Part shown: positions 53,051-62,164 of the stretch, one piece after another | Layout: the number at the start of each line of letters is the position of its first letter | Numbering within the stretch: position 1 is the stretch's first letter | DNA from: Streptomyces sp. RB17 | Lineage (GTDB): Bacteria > Actinomycetota > Actinomycetes > Streptomycetales > Streptomycetaceae | DNA: 64,000 nucleotides | NCBI RefSeq assembly: GCF_009604455.1 | Contig: NZ_WEGL01000005.1 | Span: 434,001-498,000, forward strand | Direction of reading: 5' to 3' | Position numbers and translations under genes: made by a program | Notes under the pieces: model-generated | Databases searched by the model: none | What the model was told of the DNA's origin: nothing | Seen by the model: only the letters and a program-made list of their open reading frames with translations

Positions 53051-55195
53051 GTGACTTCACGCTTGCCCGTACGTGCACCCCGGCGCACCCGGACCACCCG
53101 CCTGGCGCTCGCCGCCGCGATCGCGGTCGTGCTGACCGCTTCCGCGATGCCCGCGGCCACCGCCGCCGACACCGTCGACCAAGGAGCCCCCACCTACTAC
53201 GACAGCGGTCTCGCCCGCACGCCCTCCATGGGATGGAACACGTACTACGGACTCGGTGCCCCCACCGAGAAGGAGGTGCGCGCGGTCGCCGACAAGCTGG
53301 TCAGCAGCGGACTGCGCGACAGCGGCTACGACATCGTCTGGCTCGACGGCGGCTGGCAGGCCGACAACCCCCGGGACGCGCAAGGGAGGTTGGTGGCCAA
53401 CCCCGACCGGTTCCCGTCCGGCATCCCGGCCCTGGTCTCCTATCTGCACGAGCGCGGCCTGCGGGCCGGTATCTACACCGACGCCGGCACCTACGACGGA
53501 GGCAAGAGGTGCGGGCTCGGCAGCCGCGGCCACTACACCGAGGACGCGCGGCAGTTCGCCGACTGGAAGATCGACGCGATCAAGGTCGACTTCCTGTGCG
53601 GCATCGGTGCGGGGCTCGATCCGGGGCCGGCGTTCAAGGAGTTCAGCGACGCAGTCGCCAAGTCCGGCCGCCCGATGCTGCTGAACCTGTGCAACCCGCT
53701 CACCGACGACTGGGGCCTGCCGCACACACCCGAGCAGGACGCACACAACACCTACGTCTACGCCCCGGCGATCGCCGACTCCTGGCGCACCGGCACGGAC
53801 ATCGCCTGGGGCACCCCGAGCCCGGGGGAGTGGCCCGACATCCTGCGCAACATGGATGCCAACGCCTGGCACCCCGAGGCGCAGGGACCGGGCCACTACA
53901 ACGACCCCGACTACCTCATCCCCATGCGCCACATGGCCGACGGCTCCCTGGAGCTGACGCAGGAGGAGTCCACCACCCAGTTCGTGATGTGGGCCGAGAT
54001 GGCCTCCCCGCTCGTCCTGGGTTCCGACCCGCGCACCCTGTCCCCGTCGATGATCGCCGCGCTGCGCAACCCGGAGATCATCGCCGTCGACCAGGACCCG
54101 CTCGGGATCCAGGGGGTCCGCGTCGCCACGGACTCCGTCGGCGACGTCTACAGCAAGGTGCTCTCCGGCCACGGCCGCCGGGCGGTCGTCCTGCTCAACC
54201 GCTCCGACCATCCGGCCGAGCGGACCGTGAACTTCGCCGACGCCGCCCTCGGCGGGCCCGTCAAGGTACGTGACCTGCGCGCACGCGCCGACCGCGGCAC
54301 GCACACCGGCTCCTACACCGTCGAGGTCCCCGCCCACGGCACCGCCTTCCTCGGACTCACCGGGCAGGACGCGCTGCCCGGCACCAGTCTGGGGGAGAGG
54401 GCCTCGGCGAGCCCGGCCCTGGTGCGCGACGGCGACACGCTGACCACCTTCTTCCGCGGGCCGGGCGGAACGCTCCTCCAGCACACGGCGGACGGCACGC
54501 ATCCGGCGCGCACCAGGGACCTCGCGGGCCCGGTCGGCGGGCGGATCCTCGGCCAGCCCGCCGCCTACGCCTCCGCCGGCGGCCGTATCGACGTCTTCGT
54601 CCGCGGAACCGACGACCACGCCTACCGAAGGGTCTTCTCCGGCGGGCGCTGGAGCGACTGGCAGGACCTGGGCGGGCGGCTGACCGACGCCCCGGCCGTG
54701 GCGTTCACCGATCCCGCGCACTGGACGCTCGTCGCGCCCGATGCCGACGGGCGCATCGTGCAGCGCGGACCGTCGTCCGGCTGGTCGTCGCTCGGCACGC
54801 CGGGTGACCGGCCGGTGTACGGCAGGCCGTCCGCCGTCGTCGACGCCGAGGGACGGGTCCACGTCGCCGTACGCACCGCCGCGGACGACGTGTGGACCAT
54901 CGCGCAGGACGCCTCGGGGCAGTGGTCGGGCTGGACCTCGCTCGGCGGCACGGTGAGCGGCAGCCCGACGCTCGTCGCCGTGGGCGACGCCGTGGTGCTG
55001 TACGCGCGGGCGGCCGACTACACCCTGTGGCAGCAGCGGTACGACGGCGGCGCGTGGCAGGGCTGGACCAAGCGGCAGGAGTTCCCCAGCGCGGCCTTCG
55101 AGGGCGCGCTCGGGGCGGTCGCCGGTCCGGACGGCTCGGTCGACGCGGCGTACCGCGGCGTCGACGGATACATCCACACCACCCAGTTCAAATAA
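53051..55195 (+). CDS. Secreted GH27 alpha-galactosidase with C-terminal lectin-like (beta-propeller) region
   Basis: A 714-residue exported enzyme that should release galactose from alpha-galactosides outside the cell. A Sec signal covers residues 1-39. The GH27 barrel opens with TPSMGWNTYYGLGAPTEKEV; the nucleophile is Asp180 in AIKVDFLCG and the acid/base Asp250 in SWRTGTDIAWG; GPGHYNDPDYL and IIAVDQDPLG are further family motifs. A beta-sandwich ends near 440. The last 270 residues hold repeats (VFVRGTDDHAYRRVFSGGRWSDWQDLGG and similar) like a five-bladed PLL-type propeller that may bind sugar. The GTG start follows AGGAG. First gene of the galactoside cluster. Confidence 0.92.
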   Translation: MTSRLPVRAPRRTRTTRLALAAAIAVVLTASAMPAATAADTVDQGAPTYYDSGLARTPSMGWNTYYGLGAPTEKEVRAVADKLVSSGLRDSGYDIVWLDGGWQADNPRDAQGRLVANPDRFPSGIPALVSYLHERGLRAGIYTDAGTYDGGKRCGLGSRGHYTEDARQFADWKIDAIKVDFLCGIGAGLDPGPAFKEFSDAVAKSGRPMLLNLCNPLTDDWGLPHTPEQDAHNTYVYAPAIADSWRTGTDIAWGTPSPGEWPDILRNMDANAWHPEAQGPGHYNDPDYLIPMRHMADGSLELTQEESTTQFVMWAEMASPLVLGSDPRTLSPSMIAALRNPEIIAVDQDPLGIQGVRVATDSVGDVYSKVLSGHGRRAVVLLNRSDHPAERTVNFADAALGGPVKVRDLRARADRGTHTGSYTVEVPAHGTAFLGLTGQDALPGTSLGERASASPALVRDGDTLTTFFRGPGGTLLQHTADGTHPARTRDLAGPVGGRILGQPAAYASAGGRIDVFVRGTDDHAYRRVFSGGRWSDWQDLGGRLTDAPAVAFTDPAHWTLVAPDADGRIVQRGPSSGWSSLGTPGDRPVYGRPSAVVDAEGRVHVAVRTAADDVWTIAQDASGQWSGWTSLGGTVSGSPTLVAVGDAVVLYARAADYTLWQQRYDGGAWQGWTKRQEFPSAAFEGALGAVAGPDGSVDAAYRGVDGYIHTTQFK

Positions 55196-55214
55196 ATTAG
55201 TAATTAATCTTGAC
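55194..55214 (+). promoter_or_regulatory. Promoter/operator of the ABC importer operon (copy 2 of the 21-bp element)
   Basis: AAATTAGTAATTAAT followed by CTTGAC repeats the element at 52908-52928 with one mismatch. It starts within the last codon of the GH27 gene and lies about 97 bases before the lipoprotein gene. A palindrome CGTGGCGAGATCGCCACG follows at 55214-55231. Confidence 0.7.
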
Positions 55215-55248
55215 GTGGCGAGATCGCCACGCGACTCTGGATCCGCCG

Positions 55249-55292
55249 CGAGCGGGGCCCGGCCACAAGGGGAACCGGGCCCCGCCGCTCGG
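55249..55292. terminator. Strong hairpin in the leader of the binding-protein gene
   Basis: CGAGCGGGGCCCGG at 55249-55262 pairs with CCGGGCCCC..GCTCG at 55275-55292 with a 2-3 base bulge and a 12-base loop. It lies downstream of the promoter element and just upstream of the AGGGAG ribosome binding site, so it could attenuate or stabilise the operon transcript. Confidence 0.5.
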
Positions 55293-55310
55293 AGCCGCAG
55301 GGAGCCCTCC

Positions 55311-56600
55311 ATGACGAACCACCTGCCCGGCCGCCGCAGCTTCCTCGCCGGCCTGGGAGCCGCCGGGGCGACGGCACTGCTCAGCGGCTGCGTCACCTCG
55401 ACCTCCTCCGCCAAGTCCTCCTCCAGGGGCGCGGTCACCCTCCAGTCCAGCCTGTCCGCACCGCAGGCCAAGGCCGCGATGCAGGACCTCGTCGCCGCCT
55501 ACGGCAAGAGCGGACAGGGGCACGCCAGCCTGAACACGGTGGCCACGGAGACCTTCCGCACCCAGCTGCCGACCTACCTGACCTCCGCCAACCCGCCGGA
55601 CGTCTACACCTGGTACCCCGGCTCCGTGGCCAACGCCTACGCCAAGAAGAACCTGCTCCTCGACCTCGACGAGGTCTGGAGCTCCTCGCCCGACCTCAAG
55701 CGGTACTCCAAGGCGCTGAACAGCCTGTGCACCGCGAGCTCCGGCAAGAAGGTCTTCGTGCCCGCCAACTACTACTGGTGGGGCATGTTCTACCGGAAGT
55801 CGAACTTCGCCAAGTGGGGCGTCAGCGAGCCCACCACCTGGGACGAGTTCCTCGACCTGTGCGACAAGCTCAAGAGCAAGGGCGTGGCACCCATCGGGCT
55901 CGGCGCGGGCGGCGGCACGGCATGGGTGGCCTCGGCCTGGTTCGACTACCTCGACATCCGCATCAACGGTGCCTCCTACCACCGCCAACTCCTCGCGGGC
56001 AAGCACCGGTTCGACGACCCCGAGGTGCGCAAGGTCTTCGACCGCTGGCAGGAGGTACTGCCGTACTTCGACCCCGACGGCACCGCCGTGGCCTTCCAGG
56101 ACGCCACCACCGCCCTCCTCAACGGCCGCACCGGCATGATGCTCATCGGCACCTTCTTCGCCGACGCCGCGCCCAAGAGCGCCCTCGACGACATCGACTT
56201 CTTCCGCTTCCCCGTGATCGATCCGAAGGTCCCGCTCGCCGAAGAGGCCCCGACCGACGGCTACTTCGCCAGCGCCCGCACCGGACGCCGCGAGCAGGTC
56301 TTCGACCTGATGCGCTACCTCGCCACCGCCGAGGCCCAGGAGATCTACATCAGGGGCTCCTCCGGGACCGTCCTGCCCTGCAACCCCGACGCGAAGGACG
56401 CCGGCACGGCGCTGGTGAAGAAGGGCCGGGCACACATCGACCAGGCGGCCGAGATCACCCAGTTCTTCAACCGCGACTCCAGCGACGCCCTCCAGCCCAC
56501 CGCCGACACCGCACTCACGAAGTTCATCGCCAGGCCTAAGGACGTCGCAGGCATCCTCACCGACTGGCAGCGCGACGCCGAGAAGATCTGGAACGCCTGA
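55311..56600 (+). CDS. ABC transporter substrate-binding lipoprotein for (alpha-)galactosides
   Basis: A 429-residue lipoprotein of the family 1 oligosaccharide-binding type. The leader GRRSFLAGLGAAGATALLSGC carries an RR motif and a lipobox (LSGC), so export may be through Tat. Typical motifs: NPPDVYTWYPGSVANAYAKKNLLLDLD, and FVPANYYWWGMFYRKSNFAKWGVSEPTTWDEFLDLCDKLKSKG. It delivers oligosaccharide to the two permeases that follow. Substrate is inferred from the neighbouring alpha-galactosidases (melibiose, raffinose-type sugars). The ATG follows AGGGAG. Confidence 0.9.
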   Translation: MTNHLPGRRSFLAGLGAAGATALLSGCVTSTSSAKSSSRGAVTLQSSLSAPQAKAAMQDLVAAYGKSGQGHASLNTVATETFRTQLPTYLTSANPPDVYTWYPGSVANAYAKKNLLLDLDEVWSSSPDLKRYSKALNSLCTASSGKKVFVPANYYWWGMFYRKSNFAKWGVSEPTTWDEFLDLCDKLKSKGVAPIGLGAGGGTAWVASAWFDYLDIRINGASYHRQLLAGKHRFDDPEVRKVFDRWQEVLPYFDPDGTAVAFQDATTALLNGRTGMMLIGTFFADAAPKSALDDIDFFRFPVIDPKVPLAEEAPTDGYFASARTGRREQVFDLMRYLATAEAQEIYIRGSSGTVLPCNPDAKDAGTALVKKGRAHIDQAAEITQFFNRDSSDALQPTADTALTKFIARPKDVAGILTDWQRDAEKIWNA

Positions 56601-56601
56601 C

Positions 56602-57537
56602 ATGGCCGTCCTGACCGCCCCGCACCGCAAGTCCCCGGTCCCGGCAGCGCCGCGAAGCCGCGGGGACCGGGGCCCCCGGCGCACACCTCCCCTGGTGCTC
56701 GCCTTCGTCCTCGTCCCCCTGCTCGCCGAGGCCGTATGGGTCTTCTGGCCCGCGCTGCAGGGCTTCTACCTCGCCCTGACCAACTGGGACGGCGTCTCGC
56801 CGCCGAAGTTCGTGGGCCTCGGCAACTTCCGCGAGATGGCGGGCGACGACGTCTTCCGCAGCGCGCTCGGCCACACCGTCCTGTGGCTGCTGCTCTTCGG
56901 CGGCCTGTCCGCCCTGCTCGGCCTGGCCGCCGCCCTGCTGCTCCAGCAGGAGCGCCGCGGCGTCGGCTTCTACCGCGCGGCCCTGTTCCTGCCCGTCGTC
57001 TTCTCCCTCGTCGCCACCGCCCTGGTCTGGCAGGCCATCTACCAGCCCGACGGCGTGCTCAACCGCCTCCTGGAGTCGGCCGGTCTGGACAGCCTGCGCC
57101 ACGCCTGGCTCGCCGACCAGGACACCGCACTGTACGCGGTGATCGTCCCCGCGCTGTGGCGGCAGATCGGCTATGTGATGGTCCTCTACCTCGCGGGCCT
57201 GAAAGGCATCGACCCCGCGCTGTACGAGGCGGCCAAGGTCGACGGCGCCGGAGCCTGGCAGCGCCTCCGCCATGTGACACTGCCTCAGCTGCGCGGCGTC
57301 AACGCCGTCGTGCTGTCCGTCATCATCATCGACTCCCTGCGCTCCTTCGACGTGGTCTGGTCACTGACCCGCGGCGGCCCCTACCACTCCTCCGAACTGC
57401 TGAGCACCTACATGTACTCCACCGCGTTCCAGTCCCTGCGCCTGGGATACGGCTCCGCCCTGGCCGTCGTCATCTTCCTGCTGGCCTTCGGAGTCATCGC
57501 CTCCTACCTGGTCCGGGCCTTCCGGGAGGCCGACTGA
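56602..57537 (+). CDS. Carbohydrate ABC permease, MalF type
   Basis: A 311-residue inner-membrane permease with six hydrophobic segments: LVLAFVLVPLLAEAVWVFWPALQGFYLALTNWDG at the start, and the EAA loop YEAAKVDGAGAWQRLRHVTLPQLRG that contacts the ATPase. It starts one base after the lipoprotein stop, and its own stop overlaps the next gene's ATG (TGATG). It pairs with the MalG-type subunit at 57537. The operon has no ATPase gene in this window. Confidence 0.93.
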   Translation: MAVLTAPHRKSPVPAAPRSRGDRGPRRTPPLVLAFVLVPLLAEAVWVFWPALQGFYLALTNWDGVSPPKFVGLGNFREMAGDDVFRSALGHTVLWLLLFGGLSALLGLAAALLLQQERRGVGFYRAALFLPVVFSLVATALVWQAIYQPDGVLNRLLESAGLDSLRHAWLADQDTALYAVIVPALWRQIGYVMVLYLAGLKGIDPALYEAAKVDGAGAWQRLRHVTLPQLRGVNAVVLSVIIIDSLRSFDVVWSLTRGGPYHSSELLSTYMYSTAFQSLRLGYGSALAVVIFLLAFGVIASYLVRAFREAD

Positions 57538-58400
57538 TGTCCGCCGCCCACCCCCACACGTCCGCCCGTGCGCTGCGCCGCCGGCGGGCCGCCACCGCCG
57601 GCTTCCACCTCGGCGCCGGAGCCCTGGCCGTCGTATGGCTGCTGCCCATCCTCCTGGTCCTGGTGACCAGCCTGCGGTCCTTCAACGACATCGCCGCCCA
57701 CGGCCTGGGCAGTTGGCCCCGCTCCTTCACCCTGGACAACTTCCGGCAGGCCTGGGTCGACGGCGGTCAGCAACGCGCCCTGATCAACAGCCTGATCGTC
57801 ACCGTCCCCTGCGTTCTGCTGACCCTCGCGCTGGCGGCCATGGCGGCGTTCGCCCTCAGCCGCTACGAGATGCCCCTGCGTCGCTTCCTGCTGCTGCTCA
57901 TGCTCGGCGGCAACCTGCTGCCACCGCAGATCCTGCTCATCCCGGTGTCCAAGCTGAGCGAGATGATGGGCGTCTACGACACCCTGCCCGCCCTGATCGG
58001 AGTGCAGGTCGGCTTCGGCGTCGGCTTCTACGTCTTCGTCCTGCACGGCTTCATGCGCGCGATCCCGGCCGAGATCCAGCAGGCGGCCGTCGTGGACGGC
58101 GCCGGACCCTGGCAGATCTTCTGGCGCATCATCCTCCCGCTCACCCGGCCCGCGCTCGCCGCGCTCAGCGCGCTGTCCTTCACCTGGATCTTCAACGACC
58201 TGCTGTGGGCGATCACCGTGCTGCGCAGCGACACCAGGATGCCGATCACCGCCGCCCTCATCGGACTTCAGGGACAGTACGTGTCCATGTGGAACGTGAT
58301 CGCCGCCGGATCCGTCATCGCCGCCGCCCCCACCGTGGCCGTCTTCCTCCGCTTCCAGCGCCACTTCGTGGCCGGCCTGAACCTGGGAGCAGTGAAGTGA
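57537..58400 (+). CDS. Carbohydrate ABC permease, MalG type
   Basis: A 287-residue permease with six hydrophobic segments; the EAA loop reads IQQAAVVDGAGPWQIFWRIILPLTRPAL. The motif LLLLMLGGNLLPPQILLIPVSKL is common in sugar permeases of this subfamily. Its ATG overlaps the MalF-type stop, and its stop overlaps the GTG of the GH36 gene, so the four genes are translationally coupled. It would be energised by a shared ATPase such as MsiK encoded elsewhere, which is inference. Confidence 0.93.
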   Translation: MSAAHPHTSARALRRRRAATAGFHLGAGALAVVWLLPILLVLVTSLRSFNDIAAHGLGSWPRSFTLDNFRQAWVDGGQQRALINSLIVTVPCVLLTLALAAMAAFALSRYEMPLRRFLLLLMLGGNLLPPQILLIPVSKLSEMMGVYDTLPALIGVQVGFGVGFYVFVLHGFMRAIPAEIQQAAVVDGAGPWQIFWRIILPLTRPALAALSALSFTWIFNDLLWAITVLRSDTRMPITAALIGLQGQYVSMWNVIAAGSVIAAAPTVAVFLRFQRHFVAGLNLGAVK

Positions 58401-60496
58401 CGCCGCACCAGCGCTGGACCCTGCGCACCGACCACACCAGCTACACCGTCCGACTCTCCGCGGACGGCCCCTGGGCGGAACTGGAGGCCTGGGGACCGCA
58501 CGGCGTGGAGGACGGACCGTCCGCGCTGGACTGGTCCCACCGCACCCACTTCATCACACCCGCCGACGCGGCCCCCGCGGAGTACCTGCCGTACGGGCTG
58601 CGCCCCTTCACCGGCGCCGACCTCGTCGCCGCACGGCCCGGCTCCGAACGCGGCGTGTGGTGGACCTTCGAGGGAGCACAGCAGGACACCGGCACCCTCC
58701 GGCTCACCTTCACCGACGACGTCCTCGGCCTGCGCACCACCCTGTGCTACGCCACCGTGGCGGGCACCGACGTCCTGCACCGCTGGACCGAACTGACCTG
58801 CACGGGTGAGGAGGAACTGCGCCTGGAGCGGCTGGACTCCGCCGCCGTGAACATCCCGGTCACCACCGCGGCCCGGCTGACCTATCTGACCGGCCAGTGG
58901 TCCCAGGAGTTCCAGCGCACCCAACTCGACCTGGCCCGGGGCGCCTTCACCATGGGCAGCACCCAGGGCGTGCCGGGCCACGCGTACGCGCCCTGGCTCG
59001 CCGTCCAGGACGCCACGGCACCCCACGACGCCCCCGCCCCGGCCTACGGCATCGCCCTGGAGTGGCCCGGCAACTGGCACATCACCGTGCAGGCCGAGCC
59101 CGGCGGAGCCGTACGCGTCCGAGCCGGACGCGTACCGCACGGAGGCGCGGTTCACCTGGCTCCCGGCGACACCCTGACCACCCCCCACCTCGTCTGCGCC
59201 TTCAGCCCGGACGGACTCGACGGCCTCTCCCGCGTCTGGCACCGCTACGAGCGCCGCCTCGCCGGCGAACGCCTGCACCGGCCTCGCAAGGTTCTCTACA
59301 ACTCCTGGGAGGCCACCGGCTTCGACGTCGACGCCGTGAGCCAGCTGGAACTGGCCAAGGCGGCCGCGGACCTCGGAGCCGAGCTGTTCGTGGTGGACGA
59401 CGGATGGTTCACCGGCCGCACCGACGACACAGGGGGACTGGGCGACTGGTACCCCGACCCGGCGGCCTTCCCCCAGGGCTTCGAGCGGTTCGTCGACGAC
59501 ATCCGCGCCCTCGGACTGGACTTCGGGCTCTGGATCGAACCCGAGGCCGTCAGCCCCGGCAGCCGCCTGCACGCCGAGCACCCGGAGTGGGTCTACCGGA
59601 TCGACGGCCGCCCGGCCCGCCGCATCCGCAACCAGCTCCTGCTGGACCTCGGCCGCACCGACGTGCAGGACTTCGTCCTCGCCACCCTCGACCGGCTGCT
59701 GACCGGCTACGACATCGGCTATCTGAAGTGGGACATGAACCGCCCGCCGACCGAGCGCGGCCGCCCCGGCGCCGGGTACGCGGACCGCCTGGACCTCGAC
59801 GCCGAGCACGTCCACGGCTATCTCCGCGTCCTGGACCATCTGCGCACCGCGCACCCCCACGTCACCGTCGAGGGCTGCGCGGGCGGCGGCGGACGCGTCG
59901 ACCACGCCACCCTCGCCCGCACCGACGTCCTCTGGCCCAGCGACAACACCGCGCCCCTGGACCGGCTGGCCATCCAGTACGGCTTCCTGCACGCCCACGC
60001 GCCGCACGTGATGAGCTCCTGGGTCACCGACGCGCCCGGCGTGTTCGACCCCCGCCCGCGCAGCCTCGCCTTCCGGTTCGTCACCGCGATGTGCGGGGTC
60101 CTCGGCATCGGCGCCGACCTGCGCGCCTGGACACCCGAACAGCGCGCCGAGGCAGCCGGCTGGATCACCCGGTACAAGGCGGTGCGAGACGTGATGCACC
60201 ACGGCGAGGCCCGCCTGCTCGGCACCCCGCAGGACACCACCTGCGGAGTCCAGTACGACGCCCAGGACGAGCGTCGTACCGTCGTCGCCGCCTTCAGCAC
60301 CGGCCGTCTCGACGGCGCCCCGCTCGTGCCCGGCCGCCCAGCCCGACTACGGCTGCGCGGCCTCGAACCGACCGCCGCCTACCGAGACACGGCGACCACG
60401 ACCACGTACGGCGGCGCCCACCTGCTGCACTACGGGCTCCCCTTCGCGTGGACCGCCGACCATGACGCCGAACTGGTGGTACTCGTACGTCAGTAG
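58397..60496 (+). CDS. GH36 alpha-galactosidase, cytoplasmic
   Basis: A 699-residue GH36 enzyme without signal peptide that should hydrolyse imported alpha-galactosides. The N-terminal beta-supersandwich spans about 1-300; the barrel begins at RKVLYNSWEATGFDVD. The nucleophile is Asp446 in GYLKWDMNR and the acid/base Asp516 in LWPSDNTAP; VEGCAGGGGRVD holds the conserved substrate-binding Cys-Gly stretch. Its GTG start overlaps the MalG-type stop. Together with the secreted GH27 enzyme it gives galactose inside and outside the cell. Confidence 0.94.
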   Translation: MTPHQRWTLRTDHTSYTVRLSADGPWAELEAWGPHGVEDGPSALDWSHRTHFITPADAAPAEYLPYGLRPFTGADLVAARPGSERGVWWTFEGAQQDTGTLRLTFTDDVLGLRTTLCYATVAGTDVLHRWTELTCTGEEELRLERLDSAAVNIPVTTAARLTYLTGQWSQEFQRTQLDLARGAFTMGSTQGVPGHAYAPWLAVQDATAPHDAPAPAYGIALEWPGNWHITVQAEPGGAVRVRAGRVPHGGAVHLAPGDTLTTPHLVCAFSPDGLDGLSRVWHRYERRLAGERLHRPRKVLYNSWEATGFDVDAVSQLELAKAAADLGAELFVVDDGWFTGRTDDTGGLGDWYPDPAAFPQGFERFVDDIRALGLDFGLWIEPEAVSPGSRLHAEHPEWVYRIDGRPARRIRNQLLLDLGRTDVQDFVLATLDRLLTGYDIGYLKWDMNRPPTERGRPGAGYADRLDLDAEHVHGYLRVLDHLRTAHPHVTVEGCAGGGGRVDHATLARTDVLWPSDNTAPLDRLAIQYGFLHAHAPHVMSSWVTDAPGVFDPRPRSLAFRFVTAMCGVLGIGADLRAWTPEQRAEAAGWITRYKAVRDVMHHGEARLLGTPQDTTCGVQYDAQDERRTVVAAFSTGRLDGAPLVPGRPARLRLRGLEPTAAYRDTATTTTYGGAHLLHYGLPFAWTADHDAELVVLVRQ

Positions 60497-60570
60497 ACCC
60501 ACGCACGCACCACCGCATCTCCGCCAGCAGCCCTCGTAGACCACCCAAGACGACAAGGAGCCCAAGCCCC

Positions 60571-61341
60571 ATGGATCCCGCTCGACGGCACGGCGCCCGG
60601 TTCACCGGCCGCACTGCCGTGATCACCGGAGCCGCCTCGGGCATCGGGGCCGCCACCGCCGAACGCCTCGCCCAGGAGGGCGCCGCCGTGCTCCTGGCCG
60701 ACGTCGACGAGGAGCGCGGCGAGGCCGTCGCCGAGCGCATCGCCAAGGACGGCGGCCGTGCCCGGTTCGTGCCCGCCGACGTCTCGGCGGAGCAGGACTG
60801 GCAGCGGATCGTCACCGCCGCCCATGTCTACGGGCCCGTCGGCGTGCTGGTCAGCAACGCCTTCACCGTCGACGTGACCCCGGCCCACGAGATGTCCCTG
60901 GACTCCTGGCAGCGGCAGCTGTCCGTGAACCTCACCGCCGCCTTCCTCGGCTTCCGGGCGGTCCTGCCCGACCTGCGCGCCGGCACCGGGGCCGTGGTGC
61001 TCACCTCGTCCGTCCACGCCCACGCCGGCATCCCCGGTCATCCCGCATACGCCGCCTCCAAGGGCGCGCTGCTGTCCCTGTGCGGCCAACTCGCCGTCGA
61101 GTACGGGCCCGAGGTACGCGTCAACGCCGTCCTGCCGGGACCGGTGCTCACCGCCGCCTGGGACCGGGTGCCGCCCGAGGAGCGCGAGCGCAGCGTCGCC
61201 GGAACCGCGGCCCGCCGCTTCGGCACCCCTGCGGAGGTGGCCGCGGCCATCGCCTTCCTCAGCGCCGAGGAGGCTTCCTTCATCACCGGCTCGCACCTCG
61301 TCGTCGACGGAGGCTGGAGCGTCGTGAAGGCGTCCGCGTGA
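60571..61341 (+). CDS. SDR dehydrogenase, probable D-galactose 1-dehydrogenase
   Basis: A 256-residue classical SDR: TGAASGIGAATAERL (cofactor), LLADVDEERGE with an Asp after strand 2 that favours NAD, and catalytic Ser147, Tyr160 and Lys164 (SVHAHAGIPGHPAYAASKGA). Placed between an alpha-galactosidase and a galactonate dehydratase, it most likely oxidises galactose to galactonolactone, the first step of De Ley-Doudoroff breakdown; that role is inferred from context. No lactonase gene is seen in the window, so the lactone may open spontaneously or through the partial gene at 63303. The ATG follows AAGGAG. Confidence 0.85.
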   Translation: MDPARRHGARFTGRTAVITGAASGIGAATAERLAQEGAAVLLADVDEERGEAVAERIAKDGGRARFVPADVSAEQDWQRIVTAAHVYGPVGVLVSNAFTVDVTPAHEMSLDSWQRQLSVNLTAAFLGFRAVLPDLRAGTGAVVLTSSVHAHAGIPGHPAYAASKGALLSLCGQLAVEYGPEVRVNAVLPGPVLTAAWDRVPPEERERSVAGTAARRFGTPAEVAAAIAFLSAEEASFITGSHLVVDGGWSVVKASA

Positions 61342-61366
61342 TCACCGCCGTGGTCCCATGGGGCGT

Positions 61367-61408
61367 GTGCACATCCGATCCCCACGCGTCCGCCCCGTGC
61401 ACATCCGA
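61367..61408. promoter_or_regulatory. Direct repeat of GTGCACATCCGA before the GntR gene
   Basis: GTGCACATCCGA occurs at 61367-61378 and 61397-61408, 30 bases apart, in the short gap between the SDR and GntR genes; the second copy runs into the GAGGAG ribosome binding site. Three helical turns apart, they could be regulator sites or a leader feature. Confidence 0.35.
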
Positions 61409-61426
61409 GGAGAAAGGCTGTACGAC

Positions 61427-62164
61427 ATGACGCCCTACGCCCGCCGTGGCGTGCACGGCCAGACCGTGGAGGCGCTGGCCCGCCGCATCCTGAACGGCGA
61501 GATCCCGGAGGGGGCCACGCTCGATCTGGTGGCGTTGCAGAGTGAGCTGGACGTCAGCCTCACCGCCCTGCGCGAGTCCCTGAAGGTACTGGCCGCCAAG
61601 GGCATGGTCGACGCCCGCCAGAAGCGCGGCACCTTCGTCCGGGCCCGCGCGGACTGGAACCTGCTCGACGCCGACGTCCTGCGCTGGCAGTTCGAGGGCG
61701 GCAGGGCCGGCGAGGCCGACCGGGCGCTGCTGCGCAACCTGGCCGAGGTGCGGACCATCATCGAGCCCGCCGCCGTCCGCCTGGCCGCCCAGCGCCGTAC
61801 CGACACCGACCTCGCCGCCCTGGACGCCGCCCTCACGGCGATGGCAGAGCACGACACCGACCCCGCCCACGCTGTCGAAGCCGACCTCGCCTTCCACCGC
61901 GCCCTGCTCGCCGCCACCCACAACGAGCTCCTGGAACGCATGGAGATGGTCATCGAGTCCGGCCTCGCCCACCGAGACCGCCTGGTCCACAGCTCCCCGC
62001 ACAGCCAGGACCCGGTTCCCGCGCACCGCGCCGTACTGGACGCCGTACGCGGCCAGGACCCGCGGGCCGCCGAGGCCGCCATGCACGCCCTGCTGGAGCA
62101 GGCCGGACGCGACCTGGACCGGATCGACGGCCCCGACGACACGAAAGGCACCGGCGGCAAGTGA
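61427..62164 (+). CDS. GntR-family regulator of the FadR subgroup (DgoR-like)
   Basis: A 245-residue repressor. The winged helix-turn-helix is VEALARRILNGEIPEGATLDLVALQSELDVSLTALRESLKVLAAKGMVDARQKRGTFV; the C-terminal helical FCD domain has the metal-binding pattern in EADLAFHRALLAATHNELL and HRAVLDAV. FadR-type regulators with FCD domains often sense sugar acids, and DgoR of E. coli responds to galactonate. Here it overlaps the DgoD gene (GTGA) and probably controls the 21-bp elements upstream. The ATG at 61427 follows GAGGAGAAAGG. Confidence 0.9.
   Translation: MTPYARRGVHGQTVEALARRILNGEIPEGATLDLVALQSELDVSLTALRESLKVLAAKGMVDARQKRGTFVRARADWNLLDADVLRWQFEGGRAGEADRALLRNLAEVRTIIEPAAVRLAAQRRTDTDLAALDAALTAMAEHDTDPAHAVEADLAFHRALLAATHNELLERMEMVIESGLAHRDRLVHSSPHSQDPVPAHRAVLDAVRGQDPRAAEAAMHALLEQAGRDLDRIDGPDDTKGTGGK

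Noticed and set aside
57537..60496. A missing ATPase gene in the galactoside importer operon as evidence of deletion
   Set aside because: Streptomyces importers of this class commonly share an ATPase such as MsiK, so absence is normal.
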